A DNA stretch of 64,000 bases from Rummeliibacillus stabekisii (GTDB taxonomy: Bacteria; Bacillota; Bacilli; Bacillales_A; Planococcaceae): assembly GCF_007988965.1 (NCBI RefSeq), contig NZ_BJVD01000001.1, positions 930,001 through 994,000 on the forward strand, in the 5' to 3' direction. The notes under the pieces are model-generated. The model ran no database searches and was not told where the DNA came from. It was given only the letters and a program-made list of their open reading frames with translations. Positions 39,642 to 48,406 of the stretch are shown here, one piece after another. The position numbers and the translations under genes are program-made. The number at the start of each line of letters is the position of its first letter. The stretch's first letter is position 1.

Positions 39642-40318
39642 CGTTTTCCTTCATCTCCTTTCCCTTGGCTTTGGCGCACTTCTGGATTGTTTGCTTCTTT
39701 ATATTCTGTGAAATATGCCTGCGCTTCTCGAATTTCCTCGCGAATCTCAGACATCTCCTCATCAAGCATGAATGCCGCTTCGGCTGCGCTTTGAAGACGC
39801 TTTTTTATCTCGTCAGGAAATAACCCTTTATATTTATAGTTTAACGAATGTTCAATTGAAGCCCAGAAATTCATAGCGAGCGTTCGTATTTGGATTTCTG
39901 CCAATATCTTTTTTTCGCCCTGAATGGTTCCGACAGGATATTCGATTATCATATGATAAGAACGATATCCACTTTTTTTCACATTCGTAATATAATCTTT
40001 TTCTTCTATGATATGTAAATCATTTCTTTGCCGCAAAAGGTCAATCACAACTGGTATATCATCGACAAATTGGCACATAATTCGCACGCCTGCGATATCT
40101 TGCAATTCATGTGCAAGTGTATCGGAAGGTTCAAAGACCAAACCTTTTTCCAATGTCTTATCATATATACTTGCAAGCGGTTTTACTCTGCCTGTGACAA
40201 ATTCAATCGGCGATGTCCTATTTGATTTCTCAAATTGAGCACGTATTCCTTTTAATTTTATTTTCAATTCATCAACGGCTTGCTTATATGGCTGCAAAAA
40301 GCGATCCCATTGTCCCAT
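39638..40318 (-). CDS. relQ: Small alarmone synthetase RelQ
   Basis: GTP pyrophosphokinase (YjbM/SAS1) making (p)ppGpp; 226 residues with the synthetase core [21 protein letters not shown] and GYRSYHM, and [17 protein letters not shown]. No hydrolase, TGS or ACT domain. The start [11 protein letters not shown] is behind AGGGGGA; six upstream residues were dropped. It follows the UPF0738 gene by 20 bases. Confidence 0.95.
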   Translation of the reverse strand: MGQWDRFLQPYKQAVDELKIKLKGIRAQFEKSNRTSPIEFVTGRVKPLASIYDKTLEKGLVFEPSDTLAHELQDIAGVRIMCQFVDDIPVVIDLLRQRNDLHIIEEKDYITNVKKSGYRSYHMIIEYPVGTIQGEKKILAEIQIRTLAMNFWASIEHSLNYKYKGLFPDEIKKRLQSAAEAAFMLDEEMSEIREEIREAQAYFTEYKEANNPEVRQSQGKGDEGKR

Positions 40319-40338
40319 GATAAGTCCCCCTAACACAT

Positions 40339-40725
40339 TTAGGCTTCACTCAAAAGTTGTGCAAACACTTCCTCAACCGCTGTTGTAAAAGCTTCGCCGT
40401 AATTAGAGTTGCCTTCAATATTATATATTAGCGATCTTAATTCATCCCATAGATGAACTAATTCCACTTTACCCGCATCCCATTTTAACACAGGTACTGC
40501 ATTTATCTGCATAGCAGCAGCTAAATTCGGCCAAATAGCTTGCGGGAATTCCACATAGCTATATCCCTCTTCCTCGTCCATCATATATACAAAAGTCATG
40601 GCATCCGAGTCTGTAATAAGCTTGCCGGACGGCGTTCCCATTATATTCTCCTCTTGGTTTTCAAGTAGAAAATTAATATGTGTGTTTTCTAAAGTACTAC
40701 TGCCAATCGTATATGTTTTTCTCAC
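40339..40725 (-). CDS. UPF0738 family protein (YjbL-like)
   Basis: A 128-residue acidic cytoplasmic protein resembling YjbL: the pattern SGKLITDSDAMTFVYMMDEEEGYSY and the closing NIEGNSNYGEAF agree with that family and its place between yjbK and relQ. A GTG start is supported by AAAGGGGAG seven bases upstream; longer ATG starts have no site. Function unknown. Confidence 0.8.
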   Translation of the reverse strand: MRKTYTIGSSTLENTHINFLLENQEENIMGTPSGKLITDSDAMTFVYMMDEEEGYSYVEFPQAIWPNLAAAMQINAVPVLKWDAGKVELVHLWDELRSLIYNIEGNSNYGEAFTTAVEEVFAQLLSEA

Positions 40726-40938
40726 TATTCTTCTCCCCTTTTGTGAAGTGTTTCTCTTGTTTTGTATTATGGATTTCACGATCAAATTGTTCGCTCTTTA
40801 CTTAGTTGTAGAACTCCATATTATTTTATCATAAAGACGTTCTTTTCTAACCATATTCTTCATTTTTACATCTGTACACCTTTGTTGTCATTTTAGCCTA
40901 TATTCCGCTATAATTCAGGATAAGAAAGGGTGAAAAGA

Positions 40939-41517
40939 ATGCCCCAAGAATTAGAAATTGAATTCAAAAATATGCTGACAAAAGATGAGTTTATCAAACT
41001 CGCCAACTATTTCAACCTAAAACAAGATGACTTTCGTGAACAAACCAATTATTACTTTGATACAAGGGACTTCTTACTGAAACAGCTGCGTGCAGGTCTC
41101 CGTATACGAAAAAAAGGCTCTTCCTTTGAATGTACATTAAAAGAACCGTTCACCGGTATAGGGCTCATGGAAACAACGGACAGGCTAACTGCAAGCGAAG
41201 CAGACTCTTTTCTAAAAGGAGAAGGCCCACTTGCTGCCTCAGAAGTAAACCAACGGCTTGAAGCATTAAAAATTAATATAAAAGACTTAAATAATATAGG
41301 TACACTTATCACCAAACGTGCCGAAATAAAGTACGAGGGTGGTCTTCTAGTTTTAGACCATTCAAATTATGGACGTACGGAAGACTATGAACTAGAATAT
41401 GAAGTATCAAATGAGGAAAAAGGAAAAGCAACATTCCTTGAATTTCTTGCTAGCCATTCGATTCCCATCCGTCCTGCAGAGAAAAAAATTGCCCGCTTGA
41501 TGAATGCGAAAAAATAA
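40939..41517 (+). CDS. yjbK: CYTH domain triphosphatase-like protein YjbK
   Basis: A 192-residue CYTH (triphosphate tunnel) protein. The hallmark ExExK appears as ELEIEFK at residues 4-10, with further acidic/basic tunnel strands (RAGLRIRKKG, CTLKEP, YELEYEV). Such proteins bind or hydrolyse inorganic triphosphates or nucleotides. Start behind GGGTG. Divergent from the UPF0738-relQ-nadF operon. Confidence 0.92.
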   Translation: MPQELEIEFKNMLTKDEFIKLANYFNLKQDDFREQTNYYFDTRDFLLKQLRAGLRIRKKGSSFECTLKEPFTGIGLMETTDRLTASEADSFLKGEGPLAASEVNQRLEALKINIKDLNNIGTLITKRAEIKYEGGLLVLDHSNYGRTEDYELEYEVSNEEKGKATFLEFLASHSIPIRPAEKKIARLMNAKK

Positions 41518-41591
41518 GATCTTTCTCTTATTACATCATGTGTAAGGGGTATTTTTTACAATCTCTGTTTGATAAAAAGTGAGGTCTATCC

Positions 41592-42386
41592 ATGAACATT
41601 CAATCTATTCTTCCATATATACAATCACTTAATACGAGTACGGCAGATATAAATGGAAATAACACAACAAATTCTTTTGCTAACATGATGGGGCAATATG
41701 CTGGCTTATCAACAGAATCATCCGATACTTCGCAAATGCTTGGTATGTCTAATGCTTTGTCGAATACAGGAACACAATTATTGCAATTATTATCTTCTAG
41801 CGGTATGCAGAATAGTAATTTAGCCAGCGCCTTCAATCCAACCCAACTGTTGGGCAGCTTAGGCTCCTTATCCAACAGTGCCAACTCGCTTTATTACAAC
41901 GGGACATCTCCTGTTTACAGTCCAGCTACGATGAACCTTACAAATGGTTCCACGTCTGTGTTAAATACAACACAGCAGCCCGTGAGTGCCGCGACAGGTT
42001 CTGGGCCACAAACGGGTTTTGATGAGTTAATCACGAAGGCTTCCAATATGTATGGTATTCCAGAAAAAATGATAAAATCGGTAATTAAACAAGAATCTGG
42101 CTTTAATCCAAGTGCTACTAGCTCCGCTGGTGCAGGAGGTTTAATGCAATTAATGCCGAGTACCGCTAAATTCTTGGGTGTTTCCAATGTGTATGATGCC
42201 GAACAAAATATCATGGGCGGTACTAAATATTTAAAACAATTATTTGATAAATTTGGGGGCAATTACGATTTAATGCTCGCTGGATACAATGCAGGACCTG
42301 GAGCAGTTGCAAAATATGGCGGCGTTCCTCCTTATAAAGAAACGATGAACTATGTGCAATCTATTATGAATACATTTAATGCTTAA
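41592..42386 (+). CDS. Lytic transglycosylase (SLT domain, YjbJ-like)
   Basis: A 264-residue protein with a Ser/Asn/Gln-rich N-terminal region (about 1-135) and a C-terminal SLT domain: catalytic Glu in IKQESGFNP, then GAGGLMQLMPSTA and AGYNAGPGAV. It should cleave peptidoglycan glycan strands. No signal peptide is visible, as for B. subtilis YjbJ. AAGTGAGG precedes the ATG. Confidence 0.9.
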   Translation: MNIQSILPYIQSLNTSTADINGNNTTNSFANMMGQYAGLSTESSDTSQMLGMSNALSNTGTQLLQLLSSSGMQNSNLASAFNPTQLLGSLGSLSNSANSLYYNGTSPVYSPATMNLTNGSTSVLNTTQQPVSAATGSGPQTGFDELITKASNMYGIPEKMIKSVIKQESGFNPSATSSAGAGGLMQLMPSTAKFLGVSNVYDAEQNIMGGTKYLKQLFDKFGGNYDLMLAGYNAGPGAVAKYGGVPPYKETMNYVQSIMNTFNA

Positions 42387-42401
42387 GTCTCTTATATTAC
42401 T

Positions 42402-42473
42402 GGCCAATCTTAGCTAACTGTCATCTTTTTACGTTTAATTATGTATGATTTTAGCACGTAGATTGGCTTTTTA
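42402..42473 (+). terminator. Possible terminator with large loop
   Basis: GCCAATCT at the left is complementary to AGATTGGC at the right followed by five T residues, but the loop between is about 55 bases and partly unstructured; may instead be two overlapping elements. Confidence 0.35.
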
Positions 42474-42577
42474 CTTTGTACTCTATGAAATATGAAATAG
42501 ATAACGTATCATTTGTTTGAGAAAATAGAAAGAGGTTGATAAAATAGGATTACAGCTAAAGCAAAGGAGATACATCT

Positions 42578-42979
42578 ATGATGCAAAAACCTATTATCCC
42601 ATTTGAGGAAATTGGTGAGGAAAGACTCTATAAATTAATTGATATTTTCTATTCAAAAGTTGCCAACAATCCGAAGCTAAAGCCTATATTCCCTGATGAT
42701 TTAACTGAGACCGCACGCAAACAAAAGCAATTTCAAACACAATATTTAGGCGGTCCCAACATTTATACACAAGAGCACGGCCATCCCATGATGAAAGCTA
42801 GGCATATGCCATTTAAGATCACTCCTGAAAGAGCTCAAGCTTGGTTGGAGTGCATGTCCGAAGCTATGGATGAAGTCGGCTTAGACGGCAAATTCAGACA
42901 CGTGTACTATCAACGTCTTGTCCAAACTGCACATCACATGATCAACGCACCGGACGAAGACGAGGAGGTTTTAGAGTGA
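42578..42979 (+). CDS. Truncated haemoglobin, group II (YjbI)
   Basis: A 133-residue 2/2 globin. The heme-binding His lies in the ARHMPFKITPERAQAWL segment (His76) and distal-side aromatic residues are in QTQYLGGPNIYTQ. Such globins bind O2/NO and often sit beside yjbH. AAGGAG precedes the ATG. The stop overlaps the spxH GTG start by four bases. Confidence 0.92.
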   Translation: MMQKPIIPFEEIGEERLYKLIDIFYSKVANNPKLKPIFPDDLTETARKQKQFQTQYLGGPNIYTQEHGHPMMKARHMPFKITPERAQAWLECMSEAMDEVGLDGKFRHVYYQRLVQTAHHMINAPDEDEEVLE

Positions 42980-43788
42980 ACAATATTCAGTATTTAAGCG
43001 AAAAACCTGCTGTCTCCCCATCTCTAAGCAAACCGATTGAACTTTATGTGTTCATTGATTTGCTTTCTCCGGGGAGCTTTGAACTTCAAGCGCTAATCCG
43101 ACAATTACAAATAAACTATGGCCATTATTTTTCAATGCGCTTTGTCCTGAGCACAGAATTAAATTCTTTAAACAGTGCTTGTCAGCGTATTAATAGTTGC
43201 CAAACACAAGAAGAGCTAGTGGACCTATCACATCCTGTCCTGCCTTCCATCGCCGTAAAGGCTGCGGAACTGCAAGGAAAAAAAGCAGGTTATCGCTATT
43301 TAACTAAGCTCCAGGAATACACCTATTTAAATACAAAAAATGTATGCCAATGCAGTACATTACAAGAAATCGCTTATGAAACAAATCTAGATGTAGAAGA
43401 ATTCCAAACAGACTTTTTATCCGTGGAAGCTTCCCGCTCTTTCCAAAATGATTTATGCATTGCACGAGAAATGGAAGTAGATGAAGTGCCAAGCTTTGTA
43501 TTCTTCAATGAAAATATTGAGGATGAGGGATTAAAAGTTTCAGGCAGCTACTCCTATGAAGTCTATGAAAAAATATTAGAAGAATTACTCGGTGAAAAGC
43601 TAGTTTGCCAGCAACCGCCATCAGTAGAAGATTTATTCCATCGCTTTCATACATTTACAACAAAAGAATTAGCAGCAATTTATCAAATTTCCCCTTCTAC
43701 TTGTGAACGTGAGCTAAAGAAAAAAATGTTGCAACAAAAAGTAGACCGAGTGAGTTATGAAAACTTATCGCTCTGGCGTTTAAAATAA
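42976..43788 (+). CDS. spxH: ClpXP adaptor protein SpxH (YjbH)
   Basis: Adaptor that presents Spx to ClpXP; DsbA-like thioredoxin fold, 270 residues. A GTG start follows GGAGG by seven bases, within the haemoglobin gene. Compared with B. subtilis YjbH, the N-terminus lacks the His/Cys-rich zinc-binding segment, and the thioredoxin active-site position reads LSPGSF with no Cys. Cys residues remain further on (NVCQCS, NDLCIA). Spx and MecA are encoded 4-5 kb away in this window. Confidence 0.9.
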   Translation: MNNIQYLSEKPAVSPSLSKPIELYVFIDLLSPGSFELQALIRQLQINYGHYFSMRFVLSTELNSLNSACQRINSCQTQEELVDLSHPVLPSIAVKAAELQGKKAGYRYLTKLQEYTYLNTKNVCQCSTLQEIAYETNLDVEEFQTDFLSVEASRSFQNDLCIAREMEVDEVPSFVFFNENIEDEGLKVSGSYSYEVYEKILEELLGEKLVCQQPPSVEDLFHRFHTFTTKELAAIYQISPSTCERELKKKMLQQKVDRVSYENLSLWRLK

Positions 43789-43794
43789 ATGAAC

Positions 43795-43835
43795 AAAAAA
43801 GCCCTAACTGTTGATAACAGTTAGGGCTTTTTATA
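43795..43835 (+). terminator. Terminator of the haemoglobin-spxH unit
   Basis: GCCCTAACTGTT/AACAGTTAGGGC perfect stem, A run before and T run after, eight bases beyond the spxH stop. Confidence 0.85.
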
Positions 43836-43861
43836 TTGAGATATAACATTCTAAAATTGGC

Positions 43862-43972
43862 AAAAAAATAAAGAAGCATCTCTACGGGAGATGCTTCTTT
43901 TCACAAAGGGGATGGGAGAAATGTTCACGTTCAAACAAAGGGGTGTATGTTTGTTTGTGATTTATTTCACAT
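43862..43972 (-). ncRNA. roxS: RoxS/RsaE small regulatory RNA
   Basis: The minus strand between spxH and pepF carries the two C-rich seed regions of RoxS/RsaE, ACCCCTTTGTTTG (43932-43943 plus flank) and CCCATCCCCTTTGTG (43902-43916), then a GAAGCATCTC/GAGATGCTTC terminator with T run. The location between yjbH and pepF is that of rsaE in staphylococci and close to that of roxS in B. subtilis. Known role: redox/NO-responsive riboregulator that pairs with ribosome binding sites of central-metabolism mRNAs. About 110 nt. Confidence 0.88.
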
Positions 43973-44029
43973 CTATTACTTTAGCACGGAAAATCGCATA
44001 TATCAACGCTTTGAACATCTTTTCACAAA
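43955..44029 (-). promoter_or_regulatory. RoxS promoter with Rex/Fnr-type operator
   Basis: Promoter TTGATA (44001-44006), 17 bases, TAAAGT (43978-43983) with an extended TG. The transcription start falls on the palindrome TGTGATTTATTTCACA (43956-43971), which fits both the Rex consensus (TTGTGAA-N4-TTCACAA with small deviations) and the Fnr box TGTGA-N6-TCACA exactly. TTTGTGAAAA at 44020-44029 resembles a ResD-type site. Rex and ResD control of roxS is known in B. subtilis. Confidence 0.75.
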
Positions 44030-44094
44030 GTTGTCAAATAGAAAGCGTTATCATTGAATATTATCCATTTATTCACAGGGCTTTCTTATATATG

Positions 44095-44194
44095 GGGTAC
44101 TAATTTGATATGTGGATGAAGTGGGGATAGCTACTCTTTCCGGGGGTCAGACTTCTCTAATACTTTCTATTAGCAATATCCCCCGTCTGTACCC
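44095..44194. other. Unexplained structured segment upstream of roxS
   Basis: About 100 bases closed by GGGTAC/GTACCC. Inside, CGGGGG (44141-44146) pairs with CCCCCG (44180-44185) around a CTAATA/TATTAG hairpin, and CAGAC (44148-44152) could pair with GTCTG (44185-44189), crossing the first stem like a pseudoknot. No credible reading frame. I cannot assign the strand or class. Confidence 0.4.
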
Positions 44195-44199
44195 AAAGC

Positions 44200-44240
44200 A
44201 AAAAAGATTGAACTCTTCAACTAGAGAGTCCAATCTTTTT
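44200..44240. terminator. Terminator of pepF
   Basis: AAAAGATTGGACTCT and AGAGTTCAATCTTTT arms on the minus strand with T run; bidirectional, eight bases after the pepF stop. Confidence 0.85.
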
Positions 44241-44247
44241 CATTCGT

Positions 44248-46062
44248 TTATTGTTCTGACAAAAGCTTTTCTAATTCTTCTAAGTTTCGCTCGAACACTT
44301 TACATGCTTCTTCAATTGGGGATGCAGATTCCATATCAACACCAGCAGCTTTTAACACATTGATAGGATAATCTGAGCAGCCTGCTTTTAGGAACTCATT
44401 GATATAGCGCTCTACAGCTGGTTTGCCCTCTGATAAAATTTGAGAACTTAATGCAATTGCAGCACTTTTACCTGTTGCATATTGATACACATAATAGTTG
44501 TAGTAGAAGTGTGGAATGCGAGCCCATTCCAAGCCGATCTCTTCATCTACGACCATGTCGTCACCAAAATATTTCTTATTTAACTCATAGTATACTTCAG
44601 TCATACGATCAGCAGTTAGAGCTTCACCTTTTTGGTCCATTTGATGAATAATATGCTCAAATTCTGCGAACATTGTTTGACGAATAATGGTGCCACGGAA
44701 GCCTTCAAGCCAATGGTTTAAGATATAAATTCTTGTTTTCGGATCATCAATTGTTTTCAGCAGGTAGTCATTTAACAATTCTTCATTACATGTGGATGCT
44801 ACCTCTGCCACAAAAATTGAATAATCACCGTACACGAACGGTTGATTGTTGCGTGTGAAATAACTGTGGACACTATGTCCAAATTCATGCACAAGTGTGA
44901 ACAGGTTATCCAGATTATTTTGCCAGTTCATCAGAATGTATGGATTTGTTCCGTAAGAACCTGATGAATAAGCCCCGCTGCGTTTGCCTTTGCTTTCTAA
45001 AACATCCACCCAGCGATCTTTTAAAGCTTGCTCAACGATACCTACATACTCATCACCCATCACACTTAAGGATTTGAGCATATGTTCCTTGGCTTCGTCA
45101 TATGTCATATCAATTTTTGATTCAGCGACAAGTGGTGTATAGACATCCCACATATGCAATTCATCTACTTGAAGCATTTTTTTGCGCAATGCAATGTAGC
45201 GGTGCATCAACGGTAAATACTTGTGGATAGTTTCAAGCAATTGATCGTATACTTTTTCTGGAATATGATTTGCGCTCATAGCAGCTTGGCGGGCAGAATC
45301 ATAATGGCGAATTTCAGCATTCACATTATGAGCTTTCACATTGCCTGATAACGTTGCGGCAAACGTATTTTTAAAATCTCCATACGTTTTGTACATCGCA
45401 CGGAATGCAGCCTCACGGACTGAGCGATCTTTGCTTTCCAAGAAATGAACATAGTTGCCATGAGTTAATTGAACTTCATTACCTTCTTCATCACGTACAG
45501 TTGGGAATTCCAGGTCTGCATTGTTCAGCATGCTAAAGGTATTAGAAGAAGCACCCGTTACCTCAGACATTTGCGAAAGCAATGCCTCTTGCTCTGCAGG
45601 CAAAATATGAGGGCGTTCATTATTAATTTCTTCTAATTCATGTGTATATAATTGGAGATCCTTATTTTCTTTCAAATATTCTTTAATTACCGCTTCATCC
45701 AACGCTAAAATTTCCGGCGTCAAGAAAGACAGGCTTGTAGAAACCTTTGCATATAATGTTTTAGCGCGACTGTCCATAGCTTGGTATGTGGAATTCGTTG
45801 TATCTTGGTCATTGCGCATATGAGAATATGCATAAAGCTTTCCAAGCTTAGTATAAACTTCATCGCGGAAACGAAGGACTTTAAGCAATGCATCCGATCC
45901 TTCAGCAATAGTACCTTGATATTGCGAAGCCTGTTTCGCCAATTCTGCTAATTCTTGATAAGAAGTTTCCCAATCAGCATTTGACTGAAAAATATCTTCC
46001 AATTTCCATGTTAATTCCTCTGGTACTTCTTCTCTTGTAAGTACTTTCGTTTTTTCTGTCAT
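44248..46062 (-). CDS. pepF: Oligoendopeptidase F
   Basis: Cytosolic M3-family zinc metallopeptidase, 604 residues, cleaving oligopeptides. The zinc site HEFGH lies about residue 390 (FTLVHEFGHSVHSYF) with the third ligand Glu in FVAEVASTCNE. AGTAGGAGG precedes the ATG. Neighbour of coiA and spxH as in Bacillus and Staphylococcus. Confidence 0.96.
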   Translation of the reverse strand: MTEKTKVLTREEVPEELTWKLEDIFQSNADWETSYQELAELAKQASQYQGTIAEGSDALLKVLRFRDEVYTKLGKLYAYSHMRNDQDTTNSTYQAMDSRAKTLYAKVSTSLSFLTPEILALDEAVIKEYLKENKDLQLYTHELEEINNERPHILPAEQEALLSQMSEVTGASSNTFSMLNNADLEFPTVRDEEGNEVQLTHGNYVHFLESKDRSVREAAFRAMYKTYGDFKNTFAATLSGNVKAHNVNAEIRHYDSARQAAMSANHIPEKVYDQLLETIHKYLPLMHRYIALRKKMLQVDELHMWDVYTPLVAESKIDMTYDEAKEHMLKSLSVMGDEYVGIVEQALKDRWVDVLESKGKRSGAYSSGSYGTNPYILMNWQNNLDNLFTLVHEFGHSVHSYFTRNNQPFVYGDYSIFVAEVASTCNEELLNDYLLKTIDDPKTRIYILNHWLEGFRGTIIRQTMFAEFEHIIHQMDQKGEALTADRMTEVYYELNKKYFGDDMVVDEEIGLEWARIPHFYYNYYVYQYATGKSAAIALSSQILSEGKPAVERYINEFLKAGCSDYPINVLKAAGVDMESASPIEEACKVFERNLEELEKLLSEQ

Positions 46063-46122
46063 TACTTAAACCTCCTACTTTCAACTCCAAAAATGGACTG
46101 CTCTATTATTTTCTCAATTTTC

Positions 46123-47238
46123 TTAAGTTTTTGCAAGAAATTGGCTATAAATATAGTGAAATATCTTTTCTTCCTCATAATGGCTAAATATATCTTCAAT
46201 ATCTAAATGATTTAATATTTCGCTATAAAAACGAATTGATTCTGTATCTACACATATGCCATGTGAGTCAGTGAAATCCTTTGCTAATTTTGGACTATAA
46301 GCCATACAATTTTGATGCTGTGTATATAAAAAATATAGCCATAACAGCTGCCATTCAACTGCTTCTATTGAATGCGGCTTTTTATTTATTGGAATGCCAA
46401 CAAATAAGGGCAACTTCTCAGGGATGACTCGTAAATAATAGCAAGCACGTAAAAAGGGATCCTTTACTCCCCTCTTGCTTATATGTAGTCTTCCTCTAAG
46501 AACTCGTTCTCGTTCCCTTTTCCAAAGCTGCCAATATTTCAAGCATTCATTCTTTGTGAGTGCACTTGCACGCAAAAAAGGAAAGTGCTGTTGGTCAATG
46601 GCAAGTGTTTGTACCTTTGCAATGAAGCGATACCCGCCAATAGGAAGCAGATAATTAAAGTACACGAATAGTTTTAAAGTGGGGTTGTAGGTGATGAGAT
46701 GGGCATGTTGATTACTATATGTGATGAACTGCTGTTTAAATGGAGATAAACGTATTTGTTGAATTCCATCTTTATGAGGATTTTTGGCCATAGGGGTATG
46801 TAAAATCCATAGTGGAATCATTTTTTCCTTGTGATAGCCAGTTGTACGTTTTACCATTTGGGGTTTGGAAATCGTACTGTATTGAAATTCAATAGCATAT
46901 TGCTGTTCTTCTACTTTGATAAGAAGATCGGGACGTTGCATTAAACTTTTTAGATAAGGCTCTAGCTTTGCCTCTATCTGCAGTCTTTGAAACATTTCAT
47001 ATAAATGCCGTTTTCCAAGCAGGTGTGTAGCTGTCTCGCCTTCTGAAAAATACTGGCAAGACCCTTTCTTTCTGTGTGCAAAATGCGGAATCATCACTTG
47101 TCCAATTTTTAAATGCACGGCTTTTTGGCATTGCGGACAAAAAAATTGTTCTTTTTCTCTCAAACGACTTAACCCATTTTTATCCTCATTTCCAGACAAC
47201 AAAATGAGCTTGTTCGAGGAATCAAGTGCCGTCAACAT
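46123..47238 (-). CDS. coiA: Competence protein CoiA
   Basis: A 371-residue CoiA-like protein. N-terminal zinc-ribbon cysteines are in FFCPQCQKAV and a HFAHRKKGSC stretch follows; then the nuclease-like domain with RPDLLIKVEEQQYAIEFQYS. CoiA is needed for transformation in streptococci and is conserved in Bacilli. GGAGGTGATTG precedes the ATG. Probably transcribed with pepF (60-base gap, no terminator). Confidence 0.88.
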   Translation of the reverse strand: MLTALDSSNKLILLSGNEDKNGLSRLREKEQFFCPQCQKAVHLKIGQVMIPHFAHRKKGSCQYFSEGETATHLLGKRHLYEMFQRLQIEAKLEPYLKSLMQRPDLLIKVEEQQYAIEFQYSTISKPQMVKRTTGYHKEKMIPLWILHTPMAKNPHKDGIQQIRLSPFKQQFITYSNQHAHLITYNPTLKLFVYFNYLLPIGGYRFIAKVQTLAIDQQHFPFLRASALTKNECLKYWQLWKRERERVLRGRLHISKRGVKDPFLRACYYLRVIPEKLPLFVGIPINKKPHSIEAVEWQLLWLYFLYTQHQNCMAYSPKLAKDFTDSHGICVDTESIRFYSEILNHLDIEDIFSHYEEEKIFHYIYSQFLAKT

Positions 47239-47287
47239 TCAATCACCTCCACAAACCAAGTGTAAGAATATTCAACACTGAATGCAA

Positions 47288-47325
47288 ACAAAAAACCCTC
47301 TCTACTTGGAAATAGAGAAGGTTTC
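47288..47325 (-). terminator. Terminator of mecA
   Basis: On the minus strand AACCTTCTCTA pairs with TAGAGAGGGTT and a T run follows. Confidence 0.8.
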
Positions 47326-47335
47326 AAAGAAACTG

Positions 47336-47995
47336 TTAGAAGTATTTTCGTACTGTTTCTAAACAGTTTTTATCCATAATTAATTTTCCGTATTCTTCTA
47401 AAAGGTGAATGGTTGTATCTGCTTCTTCTGCACATTCGGAGATAACGCTTAGATAGTCTTCTAAATCATCCATCGTCATTTCCTCGTCAAAGTCAGCATG
47501 CAAGAAATACTTGCCTTTCATCTCGAAAAGTGATGTTTCAAAGTTTGCACTTTGCGGCATTCTTTCTGCTATATCAATTATGTCGTCAAAGTCTTTTAGG
47601 ATAAACGTATATCCATCTATATCATCCTCAACTTCGCCGAAAATTGTATCAAAGTTAGAGGAACCCGCCTTCGCATCAAGCCCACTAAACGCATTTTCAA
47701 AAAACTTTCTTTTTTCTTCAATACTGGAAGGGAGATCCATCAAACCATCAGGAGATAACTTTGTAGATGTTACCGTCAATTCGAGACCTTTGTCAGTTGC
47801 CACAACTTGGATCCATAACGGGCCATCCATTTCAAAATCTATATCATCATTAATTTCTTCCATCATAACCCAGAAGAGTTCTTCGCCTTTATCACGGTCA
47901 TACCAAATTTCATCTTTGGTGAATCCTCGTTCTTCAATATCAACGTAAGAAATGAAGAGTTTTAGTGTATTCTCATTAATGCGTTCCATATCCAT
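47336..47995 (-). CDS. mecA: Adaptor protein MecA
   Basis: ClpC adaptor that targets ComK, Spx and other proteins; 219 residues. The N-terminal substrate-binding domain starts MDMERINENTLKLFISYVDI, as in Bacillus MecA; a Ser/Asp-rich acidic linker leads to the C-terminal ClpC-binding domain. The start chosen follows AGGGGGT by about nine bases; fourteen upstream residues were dropped. Confidence 0.93.
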   Translation of the reverse strand: MDMERINENTLKLFISYVDIEERGFTKDEIWYDRDKGEELFWVMMEEINDDIDFEMDGPLWIQVVATDKGLELTVTSTKLSPDGLMDLPSSIEEKRKFFENAFSGLDAKAGSSNFDTIFGEVEDDIDGYTFILKDFDDIIDIAERMPQSANFETSLFEMKGKYFLHADFDEEMTMDDLEDYLSVISECAEEADTTIHLLEEYGKLIMDKNCLETVRKYF

Positions 47996-48205
47996 TTTAC
48001 ACAACCCCCTTCGGTCCATAATTATAATATTCTTCAACGATCATGTAGCCAGATTTTCAAGGTGTATTACTTTAACAGCGTCTATTACTATTGTATGACG
48101 AGATGGTGAAAAATGAAAAGGATAAATCTTAGGAAATATCAATAGTATATGAATTATAATAGTTTTAAGTTCCATTTGCCAATAAGAAGCAATAGATTAT
48201 GGCAA

Positions 48206-48226
48206 TGTGAATAGAATGTATTCACA
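48206..48226. promoter_or_regulatory. Palindrome upstream of mecA
   Basis: TGTGAATA-N5-TATTCACA, a perfect 8-bp inverted repeat, about 210 bases before mecA in a 340-base AT-rich gap with no reading frame. The spacing does not fit Rex or Fnr sites. Otherwise I see only promoter-like AT boxes in this gap. Confidence 0.35.
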
Positions 48227-48336
48227 GCAATTGTTTTAACATTATATTCTGATGCCTTGCCATTGTTGACACATCGCTGTTTAATATCCTCATGTCTTTA
48301 CCTTCTTCTTTACCCACAAATGGCTTTTAAAAAACG

Positions 48337-48373
48337 AAAAAAGCTAAAACCCATCAGACGATGGATTCTAGCT
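48337..48373 (-). terminator. Terminator of spx
   Basis: On the minus strand AGCTAGAATCCATC pairs with GATGGGTTTTAGCT (one mismatch, one wobble), followed by six T residues. Confidence 0.8.
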
Positions 48374-48406
48374 TAGCTTGTACACCTGTACTTGATCTAT
48401 ACAGAG

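Noticed and set aside
43891-44103. 70-codon frame on the plus strand starting MFTFKQRGV
   Set aside because: It runs antisense across RoxS and its promoter and operator, has only a poorly spaced GGGAG, and the composition looks like translated AT-rich regulatory DNA.
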